DNA of 35,096 nucleotides from positions 1-35,096 of the forward strand of contig JAFVRD010000015.1 in the NCBI GenBank assembly GCA_017504435.1. Reading direction: 5' to 3'. The notes beneath the pieces are model-generated. The model was not told the origin of the DNA. It ran no database searches and was given only the letters and a program-made list of their open reading frames with translations. Source of the stretch: Lentisphaeria bacterium. Its GTDB lineage: Bacteria > Verrucomicrobiota > Lentisphaeria > Victivallales > Victivallaceae. The position numbers and the translations under genes were made by a program. Numbering within the stretch: position 1 is the first letter of the stretch; every line of letters begins with the position of its first letter. This document shows, piece by piece, positions 9,721 through 17,069 of this stretch.

Positions 9721-10974
9721 TTATTTGTTGTCCGGCAGACGATCTACCCAGACACGCATTTTTCCAAGCGAATTTCCATAACTGGAACGGCTGCTGTGTC
9801 CCATTCCCGGTTCCAGAATCAGAACTTTTTTAGCGGAGGGGATTACGTTGAAAGCCGCACATATTCCGGACGGCGGACAGGTGGTGTCGGCAAGTCCGGC
9901 GATCATCCAGACCGGAACATTGATTTTTTTGCAGAAATTGATGACATCATAATATTTTGCAGTTTCGCCGGTGGCAGCAATTCGTGAGTGAACCAACCGG
10001 GGCCATCCTGAACGGCGTCCGACGGTAAAGCCGTGATGATCACAGAGCGCAGTGACATTGAGACACAGTGCTTTGATCGAAGGATTGAATGCCGCCAGCA
10101 TCGCCAGTATCCCGGCACCCTGACTTTCACCGAATGCACTGATTTTGTTTTTGTTGATTTCAGGACGTTCTGCCACAAAATCGATCAGACGGCCGAGACC
10201 GCTGACTGCGCGGTAGAAATAATATGTTTCTCTGGATTCCCGTCCTGCAAACCGGTAGTGCAGCGGTCTGCAGACTTGGTCATACGCTTTGCTGCGTTCT
10301 GAACCGCTCAGAGTCGGTTGGAAGCTGTGAACGCTCATCCACAAAATTGCATACCGGTTGCCGAACTGATTGAGTACCGGAATATTTCTGCCTGAACCGC
10401 TTTGGTCTACAGAGAGCAGCAGCGGATATTTTTGATTGCCTGCCGGAATCGTCAGCATACCATAGACTCTGCCGCCGGGAGCGGCAACACTTACTTCGTA
10501 GCATGTTTGTTTCTCATTGGACCACTTATCTAATTTCACAACTTTGGGATCAAGCGGCAATTTTTTGGCTTCAGCAATGGCATTTTCCCAGAATTTGTCA
10601 AAATCAGCCGGAGTCTCTGCCGCCGGAGTGATTTTTTCCGGGTCATAAGCTGCGCCGGAAATGACATTGACTTTTTTGCCGTTCAGCACTCCGGAAACAT
10701 GCAGTTGCAGCACGCCGGGGGCATCCAGTTTGGCAGTGATCTTGCCGCCCTGGGCAGAATCGATTTCCGTTTCAGAAATTTTTTTGCCGCCATCCAGAGA
10801 CAATACCGCTTTGAGTTGAGTGGCAGGAGCTTCGGTATCTGGAGAGACTGTGAAAGTTGCTTCTTCGCCGCTTTTGTAAATGGCATTGCTGCGGTCAGTG
10901 GTGATCGTTATCGCTCCACTGAGGGCAAAAAACATTGCCACAGATACGGACAGAAATACATGTTTGAGGTTCAT
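9721..10974 (-). CDS. Secreted acetyl xylan esterase / CE7-type carbohydrate esterase
   Basis: The protein has 417 aa with a signal peptide ([21 protein letters not shown]), so it is exported. After a beta-rich N-terminal domain (about 22-115) comes an alpha/beta-hydrolase of the AXE1/CE7 kind. The nucleophile Ser is in GESQGAG (near 270), the Asp in [12 protein letters not shown] (near 365) and the His in GMGHSSRSS (near 396). The segment [17 protein letters not shown] is typical of the family's entrance to the hydrolase domain. CE7 enzymes remove acetyl groups from xylo-oligosaccharides and similar substrates, which would help the co-encoded glycosidases. The start has AGAAAGGG 9 nt upstream. 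It follows the aminotransferase gene by 30 nt. The exact substrate is unknown. Confidence 0.85.
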   Translation of the reverse strand: MNLKHVFLSVSVAMFFALSGAITITTDRSNAIYKSGEEATFTVSPDTEAPATQLKAVLSLDGGKKISETEIDSAQGGKITAKLDAPGVLQLHVSGVLNGKKVNVISGAAYDPEKITPAAETPADFDKFWENAIAEAKKLPLDPKVVKLDKWSNEKQTCYEVSVAAPGGRVYGMLTIPAGNQKYPLLLSVDQSGSGRNIPVLNQFGNRYAILWMSVHSFQPTLSGSERSKAYDQVCRPLHYRFAGRESRETYYFYRAVSGLGRLIDFVAERPEINKNKISAFGESQGAGILAMLAAFNPSIKALCLNVTALCDHHGFTVGRRSGWPRLVHSRIAATGETAKYYDVINFCKKINVPVWMIAGLADTTCPPSGICAAFNVIPSAKKVLILEPGMGHSSRSSYGNSLGKMRVWVDRLPDNK

Positions 10975-11004
10975 AAGTCAAAACCCTTTCTACTTTCAGA
11001 AATT

Positions 11005-12315
11005 TTATTTCAACAATTCACCCCGGTTGTCGATGACCTTCTTAATGGTGGCAACAAACCGGTCGATCTCGTTTTTGTATTCCAGAGAGACAAAGCGTGA
11101 GAAGCGGAAAACTCTGCTTCTTGCCGCTTCAGCTACCGGCAGTGCGCCTTTGCCCTGACGGACATCGCGCTGACCGAATGCCAGTGCGGTCGGTTTACCC
11201 TGGAAAAATACATCCGCTTCGTTGAATACCGGATGCAAATGCAGCGGGAAGTTGCCCAGAGGACCAACCGGCAGATTTTCGGCAACCATTGCGGCAATAA
11301 ATTTATCCAGACTCAAGCCGTCAAGCTCTTCGGGATTGTAGTGGCACGCAGAGCTGTACCATGCACCTTTGGTAGTGCCGGAACCTTTCGCGGGACGGTG
11401 GGTGCACAGACCGGGGAGTTTATCCATTTCATCACAGAGATACTGCATGGCTTCTTCGATTTTAGCGACCCGTTCCGGGAAATATTTGAGCTGTACCAAT
11501 CCGAGGGCGGAACACCACTGATTCATGCGGTCTTTTCTGCCGCCGATGGGCACCCCGGCAAAATGAATAAGTTCCGGATCAGTGATGAAACGTTCACTGC
11601 TGTTGAAGTTATTGGCAACTCCGGTACGTTCATAATGGCCGTAGGAAATGCAGCGTTCATACAGATCGCGGTTGTTGGTGATGATGACACCGGCTTCGCC
11701 GAGAGCGAAAGATTTTCCGGTCATCATGCTCTGTCCGGCGATATCACCGATCGTTCCGGTCATGGTGCCTTTGTAGAGACAGGCATGGGAATGGGAAGCA
11801 TCTTCAATAACTTTAACATTATGTTTACGGGCGATCGCCATGATTTCATCCATATCCGCCGGATGTCCGAGGTAATGCACAACGATGATCGCTTTAGTGC
11901 GCGGTCCGATGCGGTGCTCGATATCTTTGGGATCGATGCAGAGCGTCACCGGGTCGATATCGGCAAAGTTCACTGCAGCGCCGAGGGATATAGCTGCTGC
12001 ACAGGTCGCCCAGTAGGTCAGGGACGGCGCAATGACTTCATCACCTGCACCGACGCCGCATGCCCACATCGCCGCATGCAAAGATGCGGTACCGCTGCAG
12101 TAACCAAGTACGTGTTTTGCGCCGACATATTCGGCATAAGCTTTTTCAAATTTTTTCGTGATTTCCGAACCGCTCATCTGCCGGTTGCGGAGAACTTCAA
12201 GAATAGCATTTTCATCTTCAGAGGTATAGACCGGCCACAAAGTGGCTTTATTGCTGCTGTTCCAATCAGAAGCGTTGTATTCGGCTTTACCGCCATTGAT
12301 TGCTAAAATACTCAT
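11005..12315 (-). CDS. DegT/DnrJ/EryC1/StrS-family PLP aminotransferase
   Basis: The protein has 436 aa and is cytoplasmic. It has the fold-type I architecture of sugar aminotransferases: CSGTASLHAAMWACGVGAGD (phosphate/PLP contact, near 75-90), VIEDASHSHA (Asp for the pyridine nitrogen) and TGKSFALGEAGV, whose Lys near 200 should bind PLP. A C-terminal small domain follows. The family normally transfers amino groups to keto-sugars in nucleotide-sugar pathways, so its place at the head of a degradative operon is unusual. It could pair with the divergent Gfo/Idh/MocA dehydrogenases, which make keto-sugars, but this is inference. The start is well supported: GGGAGGA 7 nt before ATG, with promoter TTGACA-17-TATCTT at 12403-12375. 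It appears to be the first gene of the six-gene operon. Confidence 0.85.
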   Translation of the reverse strand: MSILAINGGKAEYNASDWNSSNKATLWPVYTSEDENAILEVLRNRQMSGSEITKKFEKAYAEYVGAKHVLGYCSGTASLHAAMWACGVGAGDEVIAPSLTYWATCAAAISLGAAVNFADIDPVTLCIDPKDIEHRIGPRTKAIIVVHYLGHPADMDEIMAIARKHNVKVIEDASHSHACLYKGTMTGTIGDIAGQSMMTGKSFALGEAGVIITNNRDLYERCISYGHYERTGVANNFNSSERFITDPELIHFAGVPIGGRKDRMNQWCSALGLVQLKYFPERVAKIEEAMQYLCDEMDKLPGLCTHRPAKGSGTTKGAWYSSACHYNPEELDGLSLDKFIAAMVAENLPVGPLGNFPLHLHPVFNEADVFFQGKPTALAFGQRDVRQGKGALPVAEAARSRVFRFSRFVSLEYKNEIDRFVATIKKVIDNRGELLK

Positions 12316-12374
12316 TTTTTTGTCCTCCCATTTTATTATGGTTTTACAGTGTTGTTTTTTTAGAGTTTATCTAT

Positions 12375-12403
12375 AAGATAGCACTGTAAAAAATATTTGT
12401 CAA
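12375..12403 (-). promoter_or_regulatory. Promoter of the six-gene carbohydrate operon
   Basis: On the minus strand TTGACA (12403-12398), 17 nt and TATCTT (12380-12375) form a strong sigma70-type promoter with TGC directly before the -10. An inverted repeat TATCT-ATA-AGATA (12368-12380) overlaps the -10 and could be an operator or a start-region hairpin. Confidence 0.75.
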
Positions 12404-12407
12404 GCCT

Positions 12408-12435
12408 TTGGCATAAAATTTTGCATCTTGGCATA
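12408..12435. promoter_or_regulatory. Two TTGGCATA motifs upstream of the operon promoter
   Basis: TTGGCATAAAAT (12408-12419) and TTGGCATA (12428-12435) sit just upstream of the -35 of the aminotransferase promoter, 20 bp apart (two helical turns). The same 12-mer occurs exactly at 13662-13673, in the leader of the divergent operon. This suggests a shared regulator site; binding is untested. Confidence 0.4.
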
Positions 12436-12473
12436 TTTTTGAGCTGAAAATATCCGGAAAATTTTTCAAAAAT

Positions 12474-13526
12474 TTAATTTGTTATAACGCTGGACCTTTC
12501 TATAAGCTCGCCGATAAGGAGTTCTGTCTTTATCGGTGCGTTTGTATCCATTGCTTTGCACAAAGCATTTATTGCCGCCTGTCCGGTTTCAAATGCAGGC
12601 TGGGCAAATGTGGTCAAGCCGGCTTTTGCTGCTTCCGGCCAGCTGACATTGTCATTGCTGATAATGGAAATATCTTCCGGGATGTTGAGTTTCAGTTCTT
12701 TACTGCACTCATATATCAATTGTGCGATGTGGTCACGTCCGGCAAATACCGCGCCTTTGCCGGAGTGTTTTTTGAGCATGTCCATAACGCACTGTTTCCG
12801 TTCTTTCTGGGAAAGTTTGGAATCTATTTCCAGTGAAAGTTCTGCATCAGGGGTCAAGTCATCTTCCGCCAGTGCCCCTTTTAATCCGGCAAGCATTTCC
12901 CGGTAGATGAAATTTTCATGGGAACCGCCGACAAAGCCTACTTTTTTGTGACCGTTTCCGACCAGATAACGTCCGGCATTTCTGCCGATCTGGCGGTAGT
13001 CCACCCGTATGGCAGGTACATCGGCATCCTGCTCCTCGTAATTGGCGACTATGTAAGGCAGGGAGAATTGCTTCATCGCTTCCCGGATGCGGGGAGGGAA
13101 TTTCTCCAGAAAGATGATCCCGTTCAGGTTGTCATCGGTCAGCCGTTCATTCAAGCGGCGGTCGATAAAGTCGTTGTGGTAAAAGAACAAAACGATTTCA
13201 GCCCCCTGTTCATCTGCAGCAGTAGCCACTCCGCGGAGCAATTCAAAGTACTCGGTCACATTGAGACTTTTTCCATTGATGATGACCAGAAATTTTTTCC
13301 AGATGGCATCTTCGTTCCGGGTCAGTATTTTTACGCCTTTGCCGGGAACACGGCAGACCAATCCCCTGGCCGTCAGCTCATCTATGACTGTCTGCAATGC
13401 ACCGCGTCCGATATTCAGCTGCCGGCAGATGTCCCGTTCTGCCGGCAGAAATCCGGATACACCGACTTCGCCGTAGCGGATAAGTTTCTCAAGTTTTTCC
13501 AAAGCATCAACAGTTTTTTGGTGCAT
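12474..13526 (-). CDS. GntR-HTH / LacI-type sugar-binding transcriptional regulator (AraR-like architecture)
   Basis: The protein has 350 aa. Residues about 10-70 form a GntR-type winged helix (FLPAERDICRQLNIGRGALQ, then GLVCRVPGKGVKIL). The rest is a LacI/GalR periplasmic-binding-like effector domain (FLVIINGKS near 78, VGNGHKKVGFVGGS near 185, ISIISNDNVSWPEA near 295). This combination is the architecture of Bacillus AraR, a repressor released by a sugar. The start ATG has AGGAAAG 7 nt upstream, and its own promoter (13597-13569) overlaps a perfect palindrome, so autoregulation is likely. It sits between the aminotransferase operon and the divergent oxidoreductase operon and probably controls both. 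An AT-only inverted repeat (12459-12475) covers its stop codon. The effector is unknown. Confidence 0.85.
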   Translation of the reverse strand: MHQKTVDALEKLEKLIRYGEVGVSGFLPAERDICRQLNIGRGALQTVIDELTARGLVCRVPGKGVKILTRNEDAIWKKFLVIINGKSLNVTEYFELLRGVATAADEQGAEIVLFFYHNDFIDRRLNERLTDDNLNGIIFLEKFPPRIREAMKQFSLPYIVANYEEQDADVPAIRVDYRQIGRNAGRYLVGNGHKKVGFVGGSHENFIYREMLAGLKGALAEDDLTPDAELSLEIDSKLSQKERKQCVMDMLKKHSGKGAVFAGRDHIAQLIYECSKELKLNIPEDISIISNDNVSWPEAAKAGLTTFAQPAFETGQAAINALCKAMDTNAPIKTELLIGELIERSSVITN

Positions 13527-13568
13527 CGGTTGACTTTCCTGTATGATTGTAATATATTAACATATAAT

Positions 13569-13597
13569 AATATATACCGGTCTTTGCAAATTTGCAA
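13569..13597 (-). promoter_or_regulatory. Promoter of the regulator gene
   Basis: On the minus strand TTGCAA (13597-13592), 17 nt and TATATT (13574-13569) fit a sigma70 promoter about 40 nt before the regulator's ATG. The -35 lies inside the 16-bp palindrome. Confidence 0.65.
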
Positions 13598-13598
13598 A
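13583..13598. promoter_or_regulatory. 16-bp perfect palindrome, candidate operator
   Basis: TTTGCAAATTTGCAAA equals its own reverse complement and covers the -35 of the regulator promoter, 27 bp from the -35 of the divergent promoter. AraR-type regulators bind palindromes of this length, so autorepression is plausible. Confidence 0.55.
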
Positions 13599-13624
13599 TT
13601 TTTGTTTGGAATTAAAAAAACAAC

Positions 13625-13653
13625 TTGCAAAAAACAAGCCATTGTGCTATATT
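13625..13653 (+). promoter_or_regulatory. Promoter of the oxidoreductase/amidohydrolase operon
   Basis: TTGCAA, 17 nt and TATATT, with TGTGC immediately before the -10 (extended -10). It lies 38 nt upstream of the first start codon. A copy of TTGGCATAAAAT (13662-13673) falls within the transcribed leader. Confidence 0.75.
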
Positions 13654-13661
13654 ATCTGCCA

Positions 13662-13673
13662 TTGGCATAAAAT
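13662..13673. promoter_or_regulatory. TTGGCATAAAAT motif in the leader of the divergent operon
   Basis: This is an exact 12-nt match to 12408-12419 upstream of the other operon. It sits just downstream of the expected transcription start, where a bound repressor would block elongation. Confidence 0.4.
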
Positions 13674-13691
13674 AATTCAGGAGAAATTTTT

Positions 13692-14684
13692 ATGAAAAAG
13701 CTTCGTTTTGCTTTTGCCGGATTCCGGCACGATCATATCACCTCGCTTTATCGCCGGATCTCATCCCGGCAGGATTGCGAAATAGTTGCTGCAGCAGAAG
13801 CAGATGAAAATACCCGTAATAAACTTGCGGCATCCGGAAAAGCCGTTATAACCCATTTTTCCATACCGGAGATGTTGGATACGGTGGATTGCGATGTGGT
13901 TGCGGTCGGCGATTGTTACGGACTGCGGGGGAGAACGGTTATTGATGCTTTGAAACGCGGCAAACATGTTATTTCAGACAAACCGCTTTGCACTTCGCTG
14001 GAGGAACTGGCGGAGATCCGGAAACTGGCTTCTGAAAAAAATCTTTCAGTCGGCTGCATGTATACGCTGCGGGATTCAGCGGCAGTTGCCGGAGTCAAAG
14101 AGCTTGTCGATGCCGGTAAACTCGGAGAGATCATGCAGGTGCAATTTACCGCTCAGCATCCGTTGATGCGCAATTCCCGGCCGGGCTGGTATTTTGAAGA
14201 CGGCATGCATGGCGGTACGATCAATGATATCGGTTGTCATGCTTTTGACATCATTCCTTATCTGACCGGTTCACCCATCAGGAAAGTGGTTGCCGCCCGT
14301 TGCTGGCAGGCACTTGAAAAGGACAGCAATTTTGCTGATGCCGGTCAGTTCATGCTGGAACTTGCCAATGGCTGCGGGGTGATGGGGGATGTTTCCTATT
14401 CCGCTTTGAATGTGGCAGGATATTCGCATCCGGCTTACTGGAGATTTAATTTGTGGGGAACGAAAGGAATGGTTGAATTTCACCACACATCCGAAAAGTT
14501 GAGTTGCTTTTTCAACGGTACGACCGGCGAATCCCAGCTTGCTGTTCCTGCGGTGTCCGGAGAGGGATATCTGGAAGGCTTTTTGCGGGAGATCGCCGGT
14601 GAAAAGGCGGTGGTTTCCACCGAAAGTGTTCTGGAAGCCGCATATTGGAGTTTGTCAGTTCAGGCAATTGCCGATGCTGAATAA
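13692..14684 (+). CDS. Gfo/Idh/MocA-family oxidoreductase
   Basis: The protein has 330 aa. The N-terminal Rossmann domain (about 1-120) starts RFAFAGFRHDH, replacing the usual GxGxxG with a looser GFRHDH turn, as in several divergent members. VISDKPLCTS carries the family's catalytic Lys in DKP (usually EKP). The C-terminal alpha/beta domain has GGTINDIGCHAFDIIPYL, where the His is the usual substrate and proton-relay residue. The family oxidises or reduces sugar hydroxyls with NAD(P). It has AGGAG 9 nt before ATG and its own promoter at 13625. It leads a three-gene operon with an amidohydrolase and a second family member. Substrate is unknown; given the operon, a keto-sugar intermediate is likely. 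Confidence 0.85.
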   Translation: MKKLRFAFAGFRHDHITSLYRRISSRQDCEIVAAAEADENTRNKLAASGKAVITHFSIPEMLDTVDCDVVAVGDCYGLRGRTVIDALKRGKHVISDKPLCTSLEELAEIRKLASEKNLSVGCMYTLRDSAAVAGVKELVDAGKLGEIMQVQFTAQHPLMRNSRPGWYFEDGMHGGTINDIGCHAFDIIPYLTGSPIRKVVAARCWQALEKDSNFADAGQFMLELANGCGVMGDVSYSALNVAGYSHPAYWRFNLWGTKGMVEFHHTSEKLSCFFNGTTGESQLAVPAVSGEGYLEGFLREIAGEKAVVSTESVLEAAYWSLSVQAIADAE

Positions 14685-14726
14685 GCAAATGTCTTACCGA
14701 ATTTGATTCTGCGAAAGGGTATGAAA

Positions 14727-15599
14727 ATGAAGATCATTGATGCACACAATCACCCGGATTGGCTGGGTATTGACCTGCCGCGTTTTTTGAAAAACATGGA
14801 TGAGTACGGTATTGATAAAACCTGGCTGCTGGGGTGGGAGTGTCCCCGGAACGAATACCATGACGGCACTCCGTCGGTGGTGGCAGGTCCGCTGCTTGGG
14901 GTGTCGACCGGTCCGATACCGTTTGCCAGATGTGTATCTTATGCCGAGCGCGCTCCGGAACGTTTCATTCTCGGTTATGCCCCTGATCCGCGGGATGAGG
15001 ATGCCTGCCGCAAACTTTGTGCAGCCAAAGAGATTTACGGAGCCAAAATCTGCGGTGAAGCCAAGTGGCGTATGATGTACAATAATCCGGATTGTCTGCG
15101 TTTGTTCCGCACTGCCGGAAGACTCAAAATGCCGGTAACGATGCATTTCGGGTATGATTTGCAATTCACCTATGAAGATCGCCGCCGGGAGTGGTTCGGT
15201 GGCACGATCGACACTCTGGAAGATGTGTTGAGATCCTGTCCGGATACAAAATTTCTGGGGCATGCGCCGGGATTCTGGGTGCATATTTCAGATGATGAAC
15301 TTTGGAAAGGTTGTGAATATCCGGAAAATGCTCCGGTTATCAGGGATGGCAGAATTGCTCAATTACTGCGTAAATATCCCAATTTATTCTGTGATATTTC
15401 CGCCGGTTCCGGATTGTATGCATTGTCGCGTGATCCGGGACATGCCAAAGATTTTATATTGGAATTTCAGGATAGAATATTGTATGCCAGGGATTGTTTT
15501 CATAACCGGCATCAGGATTTTATCAACTCTCTGGAACTGCCGGAAGCGGTGCTTGCCAAACTTTATCACGGTAACGCAGAACGTTTGCTGGAGGAATAG
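14727..15599 (+). CDS. Amidohydrolase-2 family metal-dependent hydrolase/decarboxylase-like protein
   Basis: The protein has 290 aa from ATG 14727 (MKIIDAHNHPDW). This start is chosen over ATG 14721 because AAAGGG (14714-14719) is then 7 nt away instead of 1. It is a TIM-barrel amidohydrolase of the PF04909 type: DAHNHP gives the first metal-binding HxH, TMHFGYD and FLGHAPGFW give later His residues, and ILYARDCFH holds the Asp near strand 8. PF04909 includes decarboxylases, lactonases and uncharacterised hydrolases. A sugar lactonase role next to two oxidoreductases would make sense but is inferred. It begins 42 nt after the first oxidoreductase and is followed by the second after 3 nt. Confidence 0.75.
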   Translation: MKIIDAHNHPDWLGIDLPRFLKNMDEYGIDKTWLLGWECPRNEYHDGTPSVVAGPLLGVSTGPIPFARCVSYAERAPERFILGYAPDPRDEDACRKLCAAKEIYGAKICGEAKWRMMYNNPDCLRLFRTAGRLKMPVTMHFGYDLQFTYEDRRREWFGGTIDTLEDVLRSCPDTKFLGHAPGFWVHISDDELWKGCEYPENAPVIRDGRIAQLLRKYPNLFCDISAGSGLYALSRDPGHAKDFILEFQDRILYARDCFHNRHQDFINSLELPEAVLAKLYHGNAERLLEE

Positions 15600-15602
15600 G
15601 TC

Positions 15603-16643
15603 ATGGCTGAAAAAATTGGTTTCGGTATTATCGGCAGCGGCATGATCGCCGATGTTCATGCCGCTGCGTTCCAGCACACTGAATCTGCAGAATTAATTGC
15701 CGTTTACGGCAGAAATCAGGAAAAAACCGCGGCATTGGCGGCAAAATACAATTGCCGTGCCTGCACCTCACTGGAGGAGCTGCTGGCAATCCCGGAAATC
15801 CAGGCTGTGACTGTGGCGACTCCATCTGGAGCGCACCTTGAAACTGTATGTGCCGCTGCCCGTGCCGGCAAACATGTGCTTTGTGAGAAGCCGTTGGAAA
15901 TATCATTGGAACGGGTCGATGCCATGATTAAATGCTGTCAGGAAAATGCGGTGGTATTATCCAGTATTTTTCAAACCCGTTTCTACCGTGCGGTAGAGTT
16001 GGTGAAAAAAGCCTTTGATGCCGGACGTTTCGGCAAGATGGTGCTGAGCAGTATGCAAATGCGCTGGTTCCGCAATGAAGATTATTTTGCAAAATCTTCC
16101 TGGCACGGCACCTGGCAGATGGATGGCGGCGGCGTGTTGATGAATCAGGCGGTGCACTCTCTGGATATGATGCTCTATATCAATGGTGCGCCGTCGGAGG
16201 TGTTTGCTTTTTCCGGTACGCTCACTCATAATATCGAAGTCGAGGATAATCTGTGCGCAGCTGTCCGCTATAAGAATGGTTCTCTGGGAACTATCGAAGT
16301 CAGTACCTCATGTGAACCTGGCTTCCCGCGCCGGGCGGAATTTTCCGGAACCGGAGGATCGGTAACGATTGAGGAAGACACGATCACCCGTTGGGAATTT
16401 GTCGATGCTCTGCCGGAAGATGCGGATATCCGCCGTGAATTCGGCGGAGTCGCCGATGCCAAAGGCGGGTCATCCCCTGCCAATGTTGCTGTTGACGGTC
16501 ATGCCTTGCAAATTGAAATGCTGGCAAAAAACATCCGAACCGGCGGCAGTTTGCTTATGGATGGCAGTGAAGGACGCAAGGCGGTGGAACTGGTCTGCGG
16601 TATTTATGAATCGGCACGCAGCGGCAAACCGTTTCGCTTTTAA
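15603..16643 (+). CDS. Gfo/Idh/MocA-family oxidoreductase (second copy, canonical motifs)
   Basis: The protein has 346 aa. FGIIGSGMIADVHAAAF is the NAD(P)-binding glycine turn and VLCEKPLEIS holds the catalytic Lys in EKP. GGGVLMNQAVHSLDMMLY is the substrate-site helix. The beta-sheet half follows (IEVEDNLCAAVRYKNGSLG). It is more canonical than the homologue at 13692, so the two are not recent duplicates and may act on different steps. Its Shine-Dalgarno GGAGGA lies across the end of the amidohydrolase gene, whose stop is 3 nt from this ATG, so translation is probably coupled. It is the last gene before a strong terminator. Confidence 0.88.
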   Translation: MAEKIGFGIIGSGMIADVHAAAFQHTESAELIAVYGRNQEKTAALAAKYNCRACTSLEELLAIPEIQAVTVATPSGAHLETVCAAARAGKHVLCEKPLEISLERVDAMIKCCQENAVVLSSIFQTRFYRAVELVKKAFDAGRFGKMVLSSMQMRWFRNEDYFAKSSWHGTWQMDGGGVLMNQAVHSLDMMLYINGAPSEVFAFSGTLTHNIEVEDNLCAAVRYKNGSLGTIEVSTSCEPGFPRRAEFSGTGGSVTIEEDTITRWEFVDALPEDADIRREFGGVADAKGGSSPANVAVDGHALQIEMLAKNIRTGGSLLMDGSEGRKAVELVCGIYESARSGKPFRF

Positions 16644-16663
16644 AAAGTTTCCGCAATTTGACC

Positions 16664-16701
16664 GGATGGGTTCGGACATGACCGGATCCATCCTTTTTTT
16701 T
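16664..16701 (+). terminator. Intrinsic terminator of the oxidoreductase operon
   Basis: A 12-bp stem (GGATGG-GTT-CGG paired with CCG-GAT-CCATCC, with two G-U pairs), loop ACATGA, then eight T. It starts 20 nt after the stop codon. Confidence 0.85.
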
Positions 16702-16747
16702 ATTTTATTTACCAGCAGTTTACCGCTGAATAAATTTTATTTTCTAC

Positions 16748-16776
16748 TTGAAAAACCCTCTTTAACGGTGTATTTT
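16748..16776 (+). promoter_or_regulatory. Promoter for the structured leader and SLOG gene
   Basis: TTGAAA, 17 nt, TATTTT. This predicts transcription from about 16783, leaving a 5' region of about 280 nt before the SLOG-protein start. A small hairpin CCATCC/GGATGG (16846-16865) lies early in that leader. Confidence 0.5.
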
Positions 16777-16869
16777 TACAATGAGATCATCAAAAGTAAA
16801 TATTGGAGAAATACTCAAAAAAGTAAGTTTTTGAAAATCGCATAACCATCCTGTTTTATGGATGGAAAA

Positions 16870-17015
16870 ACATATCGCGCACCAACGAAACCGCCAAAAT
16901 TTCAACAACAGCGCGTCTCAGGTCAGTCCGTTCTATACGGCCCGACTCTTTGCGCTGTTGTGGGCCTTGGCGGGCCTCGTTGGTACATTGAGTCGGGACC
17001 GTTTTTTTTGTCCCG
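16870..17015 (+). ncRNA. Candidate structured leader RNA / riboregulator
   Basis: Three nested stems form one long arm: ACCAACGA (16881-16888) with 16977-16984, CCGCCAA (16891-16897) with 16967-16973, and ACAACAGCGC (16905-16914) with 16952-16961. That is 25 perfect pairs. The apical loop contains CCCGACTC (16941-16948), which is complementary to GAGTCGGG (16990-16997) just outside the arm and directly before a U8 run (17002-17009). GGGAC of that segment can alternatively pair with GTCCC (17010-17014), which would bury the U run in a loop. Such exclusive pairings look like a transcription attenuator or pseudoknot riboswitch. I cannot match it to a known class. It could also be an independent small RNA. 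Confidence 0.5.
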
Positions 17016-17036
17016 GAGATGAGGAGAGGCTGTCTG

Positions 17037-17069
17037 ATGAAAAAGTTTATTTCGGGAGTTTCGGCATGA
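17037..17069 (+). CDS. 10-codon leader ORF before the SLOG gene
   Basis: ATG 17037 follows GAGGAGAGG by 7 nt and reads MKKFISGVSA then TGA. The stop overlaps the next start as ATGA (17066-17069). The strong ribosome site and the overlap suggest a leader peptide that couples translation to the downstream gene, although the downstream gene also has its own GGGAG 7 nt upstream. It may simply be chance. Confidence 0.35.
   Translation: MKKFISGVSA

Noticed and set aside
11233-12306. 357-codon plus-strand frame opposite the aminotransferase gene
   Set aside because: It is antisense to a clear PLP aminotransferase, has no ribosome site and no recognisable motif.
16846-16865. CCATCC/GGATGG hairpin as a terminator
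   Set aside because: No T run follows on either strand; it is more likely part of the leader or chance.
16862-17065. N-terminal extension of the SLOG protein by 68 residues
   Set aside because: No ribosome site at 16862, the translated segment has no family similarity, and the DNA is dominated by complementary stems and a U8 run. ATG 17066 has a proper GGGAG.
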